Assembly: GCA_934502885.1 (NCBI GenBank)
Contig: CAKSUT010000006.1
Location: forward strand, 1 to 64,000
DNA: 64,000 nucleotides
Direction: 5' to 3'
Source of the DNA: an uncultured Eubacteriales bacterium
GTDB taxonomy: Bacteria > Bacillota > Clostridia > Oscillospirales > CAG-382
Positions 52,239 to 61,872 of this stretch are shown here, in pieces. The translations under genes were made by a program, and so were the position numbers. Under the pieces are notes generated by a model. It saw only the letters and a program-made list of their open reading frames with translations, was not told where the DNA came from and ran no database searches. The stretch's first letter is position 1, and the number at the start of each line of letters is the position of its first letter.

Positions 52239-54356
52239 TTAACCGTGGAACTTAGCCGTGTCGTGTTCGACCATTGCCTCAATCATCTGTGCAAATGCCC
52301 AGTGACCGGAGATATCGGACGCCGGAACTGCCGCACCGTTGTATGCTGTCTTAACGAGGTCTGCGTTCGGGACTCTGCCGAGGTAGCGGTTGAGCATTGT
52401 TACCGCCTCAGCTCTCTTAATCGACTTGCCGAGACCGAATGTGCCGTCGCTGTAACCGGTGATAATGCCCTTTACCGCGAGAGTGGAAATGTTGTCCTTA
52501 GCCCAGTGAGTTGCCGGGACATCGGAGAACGTCATGCTTCCGTCTGCGGTGTAGCCTGCGATGCGGAAGATAATCGTCGCAAACTCTTCACGGGTTATCT
52601 CTCTGTCGGGACCGAACGTGCCGTCGCTGTAGCCCTTTACATATCCCTTTTCAACGACGTAGTCAACGTACTTCTTGTACCATGCGTCAGCCGCAACGTC
52701 AGAGAAAGAGGAGGCTGTGTAGGTCTTGTTCTCGTCGAAGTCTGCGCATATTCTTGCGATAAGCGTTACCGCTTCTTTTCTTGTGATTGTCTTGTCGGGA
52801 CGAGCCGTACCGTCGCTGTAACCGGTCATGTACGCCTTGTGCGTATCTTCGGTGGGAGTCGTGGGAGTCGCCGCCTTGTCTTCGTAAACTGCTATGAGCG
52901 TAAGGTTCGAGGTTACGTTGAACGCAGCGAGGTTCTTAACGGTCTTGCCGTCGGTGGACCAGCCCTTGAATACCTTGCCGGCAGGTGCCGTAACGGTAGG
53001 AGCCTTAGTAGGTGTTCTGCCTGCCTGCACGGTCTCGGAGAGAGAGCCGACATATGTGCCGCCGCCTATCTTGTACGTTACCGTGTAGTAAACAGTATCG
53101 CTGCCGCTTGTGTCGCTTCCTGTATTGCCGCCGGTATTGCCGCCGCTTATGGAGTCGGTCGTGCCGGAAACGATGTCGGAATACTCACCCTCGCCCTCTG
53201 CGTTTACGGCAGCCACCTTGAAGTAGTACTTGGTGTTCGAGGAGAGAGAAGTAATTTTCTTTGTGAGAACTGTTGCGCTTGTTTCGACAACCGAGGTGTT
53301 CGCCGCCGCAGTCTTGCCGTAGCTTATCTTATAGCCGGTGATTGCGGAGTTGCCCTTATCAGAGGGAGCAGACCACTTGATTGTAATGTAGTTTGTGCCT
53401 GTAGCCGTAATCTTGGGAGCATCGGGTGCGCCGGGAACGGTCTTCTTTTCAAGCTTGATCTCGGGATCCTTGGTAGAATCGCCGACCTTAACCTCGCCCT
53501 CGCCGACAGCGTAGCCGTCGAGAGTAACCGTTATTGCATATTCGCCATAAGGAAGCTCGAAGCTTGCCTTACCTTCGGAGCCTGTTTTTTTTGTCTGATT
53601 GTCAATCTTAACTGCCGCACCTGCGAGTGGCTTTCCGTTCTTGTCAACGACTGTGACGGTAAAAGAGCCGACTTTAATGTCTGTATCTATTCCGTCGTAA
53701 TCGTACTTGAGAGTAGCCTTGGGGGCATGGTTGAAGTAGGCTTTGCCGTTTCTCATTATCTCGTCCTCGACGATCTTGCCGTTCTCGGTTCTCTTGATTT
53801 TTTCCATGTAGTTATAGAGAAGGTAGGGGTCGTCGTAGATATCGTTTGCGGCGTTTGCAAAGTAGACAAGCTTATTTATGGACGCAAGGGACGAAAGCTT
53901 TGCCTCATCCTTTACCTTGAAGGTGGCGGACACAATCTCCTCGCCCTTTGCGAAGCTTTCAAGTTTGCTTCCGGGAGTGATTATATATGCCATGAAAACA
54001 CTTGCCGCTTTTTTGTCGTAAACCTTGTCGAGCGCACCGGCATTCGTTGCAACTACTTCCTTATTGAAGTCGAAATAGTTTGCGTAGAGATCATTATAAT
54101 CGGAGGGCTCACCCTCTGTGCCGTCGTTCTTCAAGAGAGTTAGAGCATCGGGGTCAAAGCCTATCGCCATTGCCGCGCCGACAATATCCTCGTCAAGTGC
54201 GGTAACCGTTGCGGTAACGGTTTTTGCGGACTTATCGTAAGAGACCTTCATTGTGAAGCCGTAATTCTTTTCGGCGGCGCCTGCGGTAAAGACGAAGCAG
54301 GAAGCAACCGTGATTAAACAAAGTAACAGTGCGAGTATCTTGTTTGCATTTTTCAT
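52239..54356 (-). CDS. Cell-surface anchor: cohesin-like, FN3, InlB-repeat and three SLH domains
   Basis: 705 residues. Signal peptide 1-~28. Residues ~30-190 look like a cohesin (TVTATVTALDEDIVGAAMAIGFDPDAL, later GEEIVSATFKVKD). A carboxypeptidase-regulatory-like domain (~225-300), an FN3 domain (~310-405), a Gly/Ser/Thr linker and an InlB B-repeat (FKGWSTDGKTV, ~425-500) follow. Residues ~505-700 are three SLH domains (MTGYSDGTARPDKTITRKEA, VKGYSDGTFGPDREITREE, ITGYSDGTFGLGKSIKRAEA) that bind cell-wall polymer. With the dockerin protein just upstream in transcription it may act as an anchoring scaffoldin. Confidence 0.9.
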   Translation of the reverse strand: MKNANKILALLLCLITVASCFVFTAGAAEKNYGFTMKVSYDKSAKTVTATVTALDEDIVGAAMAIGFDPDALTLLKNDGTEGEPSDYNDLYANYFDFNKEVVATNAGALDKVYDKKAASVFMAYIITPGSKLESFAKGEEIVSATFKVKDEAKLSSLASINKLVYFANAANDIYDDPYLLYNYMEKIKRTENGKIVEDEIMRNGKAYFNHAPKATLKYDYDGIDTDIKVGSFTVTVVDKNGKPLAGAAVKIDNQTKKTGSEGKASFELPYGEYAITVTLDGYAVGEGEVKVGDSTKDPEIKLEKKTVPGAPDAPKITATGTNYITIKWSAPSDKGNSAITGYKISYGKTAAANTSVVETSATVLTKKITSLSSNTKYYFKVAAVNAEGEGEYSDIVSGTTDSISGGNTGGNTGSDTSGSDTVYYTVTYKIGGGTYVGSLSETVQAGRTPTKAPTVTAPAGKVFKGWSTDGKTVKNLAAFNVTSNLTLIAVYEDKAATPTTPTEDTHKAYMTGYSDGTARPDKTITRKEAVTLIARICADFDENKTYTASSFSDVAADAWYKKYVDYVVEKGYVKGYSDGTFGPDREITREEFATIIFRIAGYTADGSMTFSDVPATHWAKDNISTLAVKGIITGYSDGTFGLGKSIKRAEAVTMLNRYLGRVPNADLVKTAYNGAAVPASDISGHWAFAQMIEAMVEHDTAKFHG

Positions 54357-54405
54357 GTTTTACGTCCCTTTCTTGTGGTTTTCGTTTCTGTTTTCGGGTA
54401 TGCCG

Positions 54406-54495
54406 TTCTCCAATCTTCAAAGGCGGGCAAAAAGCAAATGTCAGCACTTTCCAAGTCTTTACTTCGTTGCTCTTTCGTCTTTGAAGATTGGAGAA
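54406..54495. repeat. 17-bp perfect inverted repeat, 56-bp spacer, in leader of SLH gene
   Basis: TTCTCCAATCTTCAAAG (54406-54422) and its complement (54479-54495) can pair, extending by several G-T pairs inward. It lies in the 228-bp gap between the dockerin and SLH genes, where no promoter is evident. It could be an mRNA processing or stability element or remains of a mobile sequence. Confidence 0.7.
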
Positions 54496-54541
54496 ATCTT
54501 CTCTCCTTTTGTGCCTTTCGGTGCTCCGTATTTACACTGTG

Positions 54542-54570
54542 CGGAGGGGGTGCAGAGAGCACCCCCTCCG
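54542..54570. terminator. 12-bp perfect GC hairpin just after dockerin gene stop
   Basis: CGGAGGGGGTGC and GCACCCCCTCCG with a 5-base loop. On the coding (minus) strand no T run follows, so complete termination is doubtful; partial readthrough into the SLH gene is likely. A T run exists only on the plus side. Confidence 0.6.
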
Positions 54571-54584
54571 TAGTCTTTTTGATT

Positions 54585-57500
54585 TTAGCCTATAACAACA
54601 GCGTCTGTCTTGCAGTCAGCCGCGGTCTTCTGGAAGCCGTTGCTGATATATCCGAGGTCAAGCATTGTTACAACGCCGTCCTCATCGATATCGGTTGCCG
54701 CAACGAGCGCATTGTAGGTTGCTTCGTTGGCAAACGTGTCGGCACTTGCAAATGCTCTCATTATGAAGATGAAGTCCTGGATATCAACCTTGCCGTCCTT
54801 ACCTGTTGTGGAGGTGATATCGCCGGCTACGAGTTCAGCCTCAAAGGAAACCTTGGTGAACTCTGTCTCGGAGGTCATCTGCGAGATAACAATGTTGTTT
54901 ACCGTGAAGTCAAGGTAGCCGTTCTTGGAGATGACTGCGGAGTAAGTACCGGGTGCGAAGTCGAGGACAATTTCTTCTATTGTGATGTAGTTGTCAACGG
55001 TTCTTGTCTCTGCATTCTCAAGCTCTGCGGTGTAAATGCGGTTGTTCTCTGCGTCGTAGAACTTGATCTCGGCAAATGCGGTCGGAGCCTTGTCGGCAGC
55101 TCTGAGGAGCTTAATCTTACCGTTGAAGGTTGCCTTGTTCTTGCCGGTCTTCGGGAATGTTACCTTGAAGGTGATTGTGCGTGTAGCATCATCATATGTG
55201 TAGTCGGGAGCGGTTATCGTCGTCTCGCCTACGGTGATTGTAAAGTCTGTCGGAAGCTTATAGCCATCGTCGAGCTTTACGGTAATCTCTGCGCTGTAGA
55301 TCTTATCGAAGCCGAACTTATCATTCTCGGGATCGAGTATCGTTCCATCTTCGTCTGTCCACTTGGTATCAACTACGGTGAACGGAGAATCGGTTTCGCC
55401 CTCGGGGAGCTTTTCGGACGCCATTCCGGGAGTACCCGTTGCCGCAGGAGCGGTGATGAGTATCTCAAGGTTGCGAGCGTCCGCACGGTCTGCCGTTATG
55501 AAGCTTACTCTTGCGGTGATTGTGCCGTCGCCGTTGTCGGAAACGGATGCGCCGGTACCGTCAATCGTAACGACCGTGGAAAGGTCTACGGTGTAGCCCT
55601 CGTTGGGTGTAATCTTAATGATAGCGGTGTACTCGGTGTTGTAATCGAATGCGGTTACATCGGGAGTCCAGGTTACTTCGCTTACCGTGTAGTTTGCGCC
55701 CTCTTCGGGAGTTACGTCCTTATCGGGTGTCGCCTTGGCTACAGGCTTTACAAGGTCGGTGAGCGCGATATTGGCAATTCTCTCGCGATCCTTGGTTGTG
55801 TACTTAACGGTTGCCGTGATTGTGCCGTCAGCGTTCTTTGTAACGTCTGCAATGCGATCGTCAATTGTTACCGCAGTCATATCGTTTACCGCATAGCCTT
55901 CGTTTGCCGTAATTGTAACGGAAGCGGTGTACTCGGTGTTGTAATCGAACTCGGTTACATCGGGAGTCCACGTTACTTCGCTTACCGTGTAGTTTGCGCC
56001 TTCCTCGGCCTCAACGTCCTTATCGGGTGCTGCCTTGGGTTCGGGCTTCGTGAGACCCTTAAGAGTGATCTCGGTGATAGGTGTGCCGTAGCTGAAGGTG
56101 ATTACGATGTCAGCTGTTACTTCGTCTCCGGGGATTGTGTAGAGGCCGGTTGCTTCGTCCTTTGTGAGAACCTTGGAGCCGCCGTTGCCTACCTTATAAG
56201 TAATCTCGGAGGCTGTTGTGTTAGCCGCAAAGGTGTAATCCTTGAACATTTCTACGCCGTAGTCAACATCGGGAATTTCGGTCGCAGGATCGTTTACTCC
56301 CTCGAAGGTTACGGTGAGCATATTGTCGAATTCAACCACGGTTTCGAGCATTGTGAGCTTCTTTACGCCGGTGTTCTGACCGATATGCTTGATGTAGTAG
56401 ATATTTGTTGCGTCAAAGTAGCCGTCGAGGACTTCACCGGTAAGAACCGTCTTGATGTCGGTTGTCTTGAAGTTCTTGTACTCTTCAAGGGACATGGGAA
56501 TCTCGAAGGACGCTACCTTAACTTCTCCGTTCTTTGCCGCAAAGTACTTGGCATCCACGGAAGCCGCAACGCCGCCGTATACCTTGCCGCCTTCAACCGT
56601 AAACTTAGCGAAGGTGTCGAATACGTTTTCTTCAAACTTGAAGCCTTCAACATTCTTGCCGTTTACCTCAAAGCTGAAGCCTGCGGTGTCGATATCGTCG
56701 CCGACGAGGTTAACGTCAATGAAGAGTCCGCCCTTTTCGGCGTCGTACTTACCGTTGAGCACATAGTATGCAGTACCGAGATCTGCGGATTTGACATCGG
56801 AGAAGTATACCCGAGCCTTGCCGCCCGTGAAGGCGCCTGCGGGTACTTCAAAGTAGTAGTAGTCGGAGTCGGAGTTTGCAGCGCTCCTCGTACCGTCGGG
56901 AGTCGTTATCTCAAGTACCTTTGTGTCGGACGAAACTCCTGCAAGTGCCGCCTTGGGTATCTTGAGCATCAAATTATCGGTGGGATTTACGGTGTTACCC
57001 GTAGCGGCGTCGTTGAGTGTAACCTCAAGACCCATGTATGCGTCTTCGAGACCGAGGTTAGCGATATCCTCTGCCTGCTCGGCGGAACTGAGTCCTCTGC
57101 CGTTTATCGCAAACTCGGTGTTTTCCTCCTTGAAAGAAACAAGCTCTCTTGCGAAGGTGACAACGCTCTTTCCGGGCATCGGCATGAACACTCCGTTTTC
57201 GTCGGTGTTTGCCTTTATGCCGTTGACGTATACAAACGCTTCTGCGTCCTTAGGAACTGCCTTGAACGCATAGCTTCCGTCGCCGGCAACGGTGAGTTCA
57301 ACTGTGCCGAACTCTTCGGACGGAGCGTAAACGATGTAGTTGATGGAATCAGCAACGGACCCGATGCCGAAATCAGCTTCGGTCTTGCCGTTCTTGAAGA
57401 GGAGTATCTTCTTGCCGGCTACGTTGCCCTTATCTATAATCTTGCCAATCTTGCCGCCTGTAAGGATTGCGATAGCGTCGCCGCTTACGGTTGCGTTTCC

Positions 57501-60500
57501 TGAAGCGCCGCCGAATGCGACAGTACCGATTTCGCCGCCCTTTACTTCAAGTATTGCGTTACCGGTGAGCTTACCCTCGGACAAGCCGCCGATGTATGCG
57601 CCTCCCTTTATATTACCGCCGCTTACCGTGCCGTACATATTGCCGATGTTTACGGACTTCGGACCGTGACCCGCAAGACCGTAGCTATTTACAACAGCAT
57701 TACCGCCCACCTCGGTAACAACATCTCCCGTAAAGTTACCCTGATTATAGCCGGTAGCCCTAATGTAGTTCCATGTACCGCCGAGAATCGTCTGAACCTT
57801 GCCTGCGTTGAACGTTCCGCTGCCGCCGTCGCGGAGAGCATGGAAGCCCAAATCCGCCGTTCTTTTTACGGGTGCTGCGTCGACGACAGTGCCGTCACTC
57901 TCAACGCCTTTTGCGGACGACATAACGTAGTCAACAAGAACAAAGCCTTCACAGAATTTAACATTTTCGCCTGTAGCTTCAAAATTAATTTCGGCATTGA
58001 TTGCATTCATCCAGCTCTGCTGCTTGTTGTATGCGTAAGCGTTGGGATTGCCGAGAATGTAGGGGATTTCGTCGAGAACCAGCTCTGCATCGTTTGCTTT
58101 CGTGAGCTTGATTGTCTGACAAATACCAACGGTGTAGAGAGACGGAACGGTTGTAAGAACTACACTGCCGCTGATTTTTTCAAGGTTTATACCGGAACCG
58201 TTTGTACCGTTGAATGCATAATTATCGAGAAGAACTATTACGTATTTTCCTTCACCCTTATTCTTGAGAAGCGTCGTGACATCGGAAACCTTAGCCTTCG
58301 ACTTGGAGGGAACGGAGCCGTCGTTAGCGCCACTGCCCTTTTCTGCGGATACGTAATAAATCCCTGTTGCGTCGGGGTATCTTGCGTTGATGTAGTTTAC
58401 TATCTCGCCGTCGGCACTGCTCACTATAATTACAGCGACCGCTTCGGAGGCATCAAACTCTACGCTTGCAGCAACTCTTACAAGGTATGTGCCTGCCGCA
58501 AGACCGGTGATTTCCGTTCCTGTTACCTTAGTCCATGTCTCGCCTCCGTCTGCGGAGTATTCCATGGTCTCGTCAACGCCTGTGATCTTGCCGTCAGCGT
58601 TGTCGCCGGTGGAGGCTGTAAAGCCAATATTCTTGGGCGCCTCTGCCTGAGGCTTGGGAGCTTCCTTCACGAAGGTGACATTGGCGACATAAATCTTTTC
58701 GCCCGTTGCGACGCCGTCCTTGAGGAACGCTTCACCCTTTACGCCGCTGCCGAACGGGTAGAGGTTTGTATGTTTCAATGTTACGCCCTTGCCGTAGTTA
58801 TCGGTGTTGTTCCATGCGGCAACCGTCGAAAGGTCAACGTAAGCCATAGCCCACTTGTTTGTCTCGAGAGTATTGCTTGCATTGGTGAACTGAATGTTAT
58901 CGACATACTTGGGCGCCGCAACTCCGAAGCCGGGAAGCCTGCCGGAGGGAGCGTCGATGCCCTCGGGAAGTACATAGTAGTACTCAATAACCGCATACTT
59001 ATAAACGTAAGGCATTACATTGAATGCGTCGAAGCTGTAACCGTCGGCAACAATATTGTTGCTCTTATCGGGCTGGCTGAGCGCCCCCTCTTCTCTCGAG
59101 GTGGTAACGGGAACGAAGCCCTGAGCCTTTACGCCGTCGATTGTCTCTGTATCTGTGAAGGTGAGGCCGCCTGCGTTTGTGCCTACGCCGTCCTTCCACC
59201 AGTTCATGGTCTTCTTGAAGAAGGTTCCGGGAACGACAACCGTGTCGGGATAATTTATATCGCCAATGCCGAGAGCGTCTCTGTCGGTTGCGATAAACTC
59301 AACGAAGGTCTCGGGCTTTGTAATGTCAAGCGCGTGAGCCGCATCGGAGTAAACTGCGATAGCCTGGATATAGTTGTCCGTGCCGCCGTTTGTGGGATGA
59401 GCCTTGAGCACGAGAGTGATCTCGTATGTGCCGTAAGCCTTATCCTCTGCGAATACGGGAAGTGCATGCTGCTGACCGCCGGTAGAGTTTCTCCAAAGAT
59501 CAATCGTATAATCGGACTTCTTGCCGTTTACGTACACCTCGTAGATGCCGTTTGTGCCGTTCTTTGAGGTCCAGATGTAAGCGTTAACGCCCGTGAACTT
59601 AAACGATACTGCGGCGTTCTCTGATGTACCGGAAATCTGGGATGTACCTGCGAAGCCGCCAGCCGCCGCATATTCCTTGAAGCCCTTGATGGAGGCGTTG
59701 GAAACAACTTCTCTGTTGAGGTTTACTGACGTGTCAACCTCGTGAGTAACGTATGCAGAGCCGAGGGTTGCCTGTGCGGCTGCTTTCTGCTCTTCGAGGT
59801 AGGAGATTATGCAATCGGCATAAATCTGATAACCTGCCGCCTTGGGATGAACGATGTCGGAGTAGTACTTGAGCCATACGCTGTCGTAAGGAATGGAAGC
59901 GTCCGCCGCAAGTCCTTCAAGCTCTCTTATCTTTTCGTAAGCGTATACGCCGACGTCGATAACCTTGATGCCGTAAGCCTCAGCCGCCTCAATGTGCGCT
60001 CTGGAGGTTTCGTAGGTCTTGCCGTTCTTGCCGCTGTCTGTGGTGAGAACAACTATGATATCTGCGTTTTCGTTAGCCGCCCAAATCTTGTTGAAGATGA
60101 CAGCCATGTCGCTCTTTACCTTTTCGGGTTCGGAGGCTCTTGCTTCGTAGTTGTCGTTTATAGCAAACTCTATGAATACGAGGTCAGCCGCCTGCTTGTC
60201 AAGCTCAAGACCTGTCTGGTAGGAATTTGTACGGAACGAACCGAATCTCGAACCGGTACCGCCTATTGCGGCGTCTCTGAGAGTTATCTCGGCGCCCGGA
60301 TAAGCGTTCTTAAACCATGTGCCGGTGAGACCTCTCCAGGAATAAATGTCTCTGTCCTTACCGTTTTCAAGACCCGAACCGTAGGTTACGGAACCGCCGA
60401 AATAACCGATCTTAACGGCTTCGCCGGAAGCGAGCTTCTTGAAGGTGTTGTGGAGGTAAGGAACCTCTGTCACGGTGTAGCCTACTTCGAGAGAAACGCT

Positions 60501-61670
60501 TTCGGAGGCGAGAACACCGCCGTTCTTTGCGACTCTTACGAGGTATGTGCCGACTGCGAGGTTTGCAATTTCGGTACCGGTAACAGGCGTCCATGTCGCA
60601 CCGTTGTCGGAGGAGTATTCCATTGTTTCGTCAACGCCGGTGATTTTGCCGTCTGCCGCGTCAGCCGCACTTGCGTTTACGGCCTTAAGCCCCTCGGGCT
60701 TCTTTGCAATCTCCGGATCGTTGAAGGTTCTGGACTCGGAGTCATAGATCGCAAAGTCGTCTTCGGACTTGAAGAAGCCGATGTAGTCTATGTAAACGCC
60801 GCCGCCCGTGCCTGTGCCGAAGTCGATTCTGTACTGGCTGCTTCCCTTATACTCATAGGGAGTCTTTACAAGATCGGTGTAGTCGGTAGAGTCAATAAAC
60901 TCTTTCCACTTTCCCGCAAGGTCAAGAGTAACTGTGTGCCACTCGCCGTCAGCCTTGAGCGTGGAAGTGATTCTCGGTCTGACGTCAGCGGAAGTCGTTG
61001 TACCGTCGGCAAGCTCGGTCTTGCTTCTGTTCATAACAACGGAAACATTTACGTCGCCGCCGCCAGTTCCGACCGTCTTTGCTCTCATTTTGAGAAGTCT
61101 TGTTGCGGAGGTGATATTGAGAGCCGGTGTTTTCTGCGTAAGATGGTCAATCTCAAGCATAGCGGTATTTGCGCCGATTGTGTACTTGAAGAGACCGTTC
61201 TCCATAGAGGGCACATTGCTTCCGTTCCATGTTGCAAACTTAGGTCTGGGATTATTATTTGCCGCAAAGTAGTAGCTTCCGTCCTTGGTGAAGCCTGAGT
61301 TGTCGGCCTCTGCTCTCCAGTCGTGGATTACCGCCCTCGGGTTGCCCTCGCCGTCGGTGAGGACTTCTGAAGCAGGGTAAGTTTCCCCCTCCGCAAGCTC
61401 GACTTTCTCTTCGGGAGCTTCTTCCTTAACAGGAGTTTCTTCCACCGGGGTCTCTTCCTCGGCAGGAGCTTCTTCCTCAACGGAAGTTTCTTCCTCGGCA
61501 GGAACTTCTTCCTCTGCGGGAGTTTCCTCCGCCGGAGTCTCTTCGAGGACAGTTTCTTCGTTTGCTGCAGCTTCAATGACAGCTTCCTCAGCAGAAGCGG
61601 TGAATGCCGTTCCTGCCGACATGACCATCAAAACCGCAAGGATCAACGAGAGAATTTTTCTGGTTTTCAT
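54585..61670 (-). CDS. Giant secreted multidomain SGNH hydrolase with C-terminal dockerin
   Basis: 2361 residues. Signal peptide 1-27 (cut at ASA), then a Glu/Pro repeat linker to ~100. A jelly-roll-like region is followed by domain A1 (~320-400, ADGKITGVDETMEYS). An SGNH/GDSL esterase (~415-625) has GGSVTYGSG, EFAINDNY and the SDIVHP catalytic Asp/His. Two more binding-like regions, a second copy of domain A (~1005-1085), a beta-helix-like stretch (~1090-1480), a cohesin-like domain (~1625-1790) and three Ig-like repeats (~1875-2175, NYTVSEVTWTPDVT twice) follow. It ends in a dockerin (GKDGKVDIQDFIFIMRAF, DIDEDGVVTMLDLGYI). It likely deacetylates polysaccharide. AAAGGAG marks ATG 61670. Confidence 0.9.
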   Translation of the reverse strand: MKTRKILSLILAVLMVMSAGTAFTASAEEAVIEAAANEETVLEETPAEETPAEEEVPAEEETSVEEEAPAEEETPVEETPVKEEAPEEKVELAEGETYPASEVLTDGEGNPRAVIHDWRAEADNSGFTKDGSYYFAANNNPRPKFATWNGSNVPSMENGLFKYTIGANTAMLEIDHLTQKTPALNITSATRLLKMRAKTVGTGGGDVNVSVVMNRSKTELADGTTTSADVRPRITSTLKADGEWHTVTLDLAGKWKEFIDSTDYTDLVKTPYEYKGSSQYRIDFGTGTGGGVYIDYIGFFKSEDDFAIYDSESRTFNDPEIAKKPEGLKAVNASAADAADGKITGVDETMEYSSDNGATWTPVTGTEIANLAVGTYLVRVAKNGGVLASESVSLEVGYTVTEVPYLHNTFKKLASGEAVKIGYFGGSVTYGSGLENGKDRDIYSWRGLTGTWFKNAYPGAEITLRDAAIGGTGSRFGSFRTNSYQTGLELDKQAADLVFIEFAINDNYEARASEPEKVKSDMAVIFNKIWAANENADIIVVLTTDSGKNGKTYETSRAHIEAAEAYGIKVIDVGVYAYEKIRELEGLAADASIPYDSVWLKYYSDIVHPKAAGYQIYADCIISYLEEQKAAAQATLGSAYVTHEVDTSVNLNREVVSNASIKGFKEYAAAGGFAGTSQISGTSENAAVSFKFTGVNAYIWTSKNGTNGIYEVYVNGKKSDYTIDLWRNSTGGQQHALPVFAEDKAYGTYEITLVLKAHPTNGGTDNYIQAIAVYSDAAHALDITKPETFVEFIATDRDALGIGDINYPDTVVVPGTFFKKTMNWWKDGVGTNAGGLTFTDTETIDGVKAQGFVPVTTSREEGALSQPDKSNNIVADGYSFDAFNVMPYVYKYAVIEYYYVLPEGIDAPSGRLPGFGVAAPKYVDNIQFTNASNTLETNKWAMAYVDLSTVAAWNNTDNYGKGVTLKHTNLYPFGSGVKGEAFLKDGVATGEKIYVANVTFVKEAPKPQAEAPKNIGFTASTGDNADGKITGVDETMEYSADGGETWTKVTGTEITGLAAGTYLVRVAASVEFDASEAVAVIIVSSADGEIVNYINARYPDATGIYYVSAEKGSGANDGSVPSKSKAKVSDVTTLLKNKGEGKYVIVLLDNYAFNGTNGSGINLEKISGSVVLTTVPSLYTVGICQTIKLTKANDAELVLDEIPYILGNPNAYAYNKQQSWMNAINAEINFEATGENVKFCEGFVLVDYVMSSAKGVESDGTVVDAAPVKRTADLGFHALRDGGSGTFNAGKVQTILGGTWNYIRATGYNQGNFTGDVVTEVGGNAVVNSYGLAGHGPKSVNIGNMYGTVSGGNIKGGAYIGGLSEGKLTGNAILEVKGGEIGTVAFGGASGNATVSGDAIAILTGGKIGKIIDKGNVAGKKILLFKNGKTEADFGIGSVADSINYIVYAPSEEFGTVELTVAGDGSYAFKAVPKDAEAFVYVNGIKANTDENGVFMPMPGKSVVTFARELVSFKEENTEFAINGRGLSSAEQAEDIANLGLEDAYMGLEVTLNDAATGNTVNPTDNLMLKIPKAALAGVSSDTKVLEITTPDGTRSAANSDSDYYYFEVPAGAFTGGKARVYFSDVKSADLGTAYYVLNGKYDAEKGGLFIDVNLVGDDIDTAGFSFEVNGKNVEGFKFEENVFDTFAKFTVEGGKVYGGVAASVDAKYFAAKNGEVKVASFEIPMSLEEYKNFKTTDIKTVLTGEVLDGYFDATNIYYIKHIGQNTGVKKLTMLETVVEFDNMLTVTFEGVNDPATEIPDVDYGVEMFKDYTFAANTTASEITYKVGNGGSKVLTKDEATGLYTIPGDEVTADIVITFSYGTPITEITLKGLTKPEPKAAPDKDVEAEEGANYTVSEVTWTPDVTEFDYNTEYTASVTITANEGYAVNDMTAVTIDDRIADVTKNADGTITATVKYTTKDRERIANIALTDLVKPVAKATPDKDVTPEEGANYTVSEVTWTPDVTAFDYNTEYTAIIKITPNEGYTVDLSTVVTIDGTGASVSDNGDGTITARVSFITADRADARNLEILITAPAATGTPGMASEKLPEGETDSPFTVVDTKWTDEDGTILDPENDKFGFDKIYSAEITVKLDDGYKLPTDFTITVGETTITAPDYTYDDATRTITFKVTFPKTGKNKATFNGKIKLLRAADKAPTAFAEIKFYDAENNRIYTAELENAETRTVDNYITIEEIVLDFAPGTYSAVISKNGYLDFTVNNIVISQMTSETEFTKVSFEAELVAGDITSTTGKDGKVDIQDFIFIMRAFASADTFANEATYNALVAATDIDEDGVVTMLDLGYISNGFQKTAADCKTDAVVIG
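61380..61575. repeat. Imperfect tandem repeats coding the Glu/Pro linker
   Basis: Repeated units around GAAGAAACTCC/GAGGAA code for EETPAEEE-type blocks just after the signal peptide of the giant protein; unit length varies around 18-30 bp. Confidence 0.75.
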
Positions 61671-61749
61671 GTTTCTGTCTCCTTTAATTGTATTTGTGTT
61701 TCGGGCACTCTGCATTGACAAAGACACCCATCCAATATTACACAGATAC

Positions 61750-61778
61750 ATTATACAACAATTCGAGAAAAAAAGCAA
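61750..61778 (-). promoter_or_regulatory. Sigma-A promoter of giant dockerin gene
   Basis: Minus-strand TTGCTT (61773-61778), 17-bp spacer, TATAAT (61750-61755); leader of about 70 bases. Confidence 0.8.
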
Positions 61779-61872
61779 GTCTTTTTACGAAGTTTATTCG
61801 GTGCAATATGTAAAAAAATCATGTGCGTTTTTGTATACTTTGCCCAAACGCGGCAAACCTTTGCACGAATAC

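Noticed and set aside
52233..54143. 636-residue plus-strand open frame opposite the SLH gene
   Set aside because: Low-complexity shadow of a gene with clear signal peptide, FN3 and SLH domains on the minus strand.
54375..57503. 1042-residue plus-strand open frame
   Set aside because: It is antisense to the giant dockerin gene, Cys/Val/Gly-rich without family motifs, and results from the codon bias of the opposite strand. The same holds for 57666-59567 and 59742-61298.
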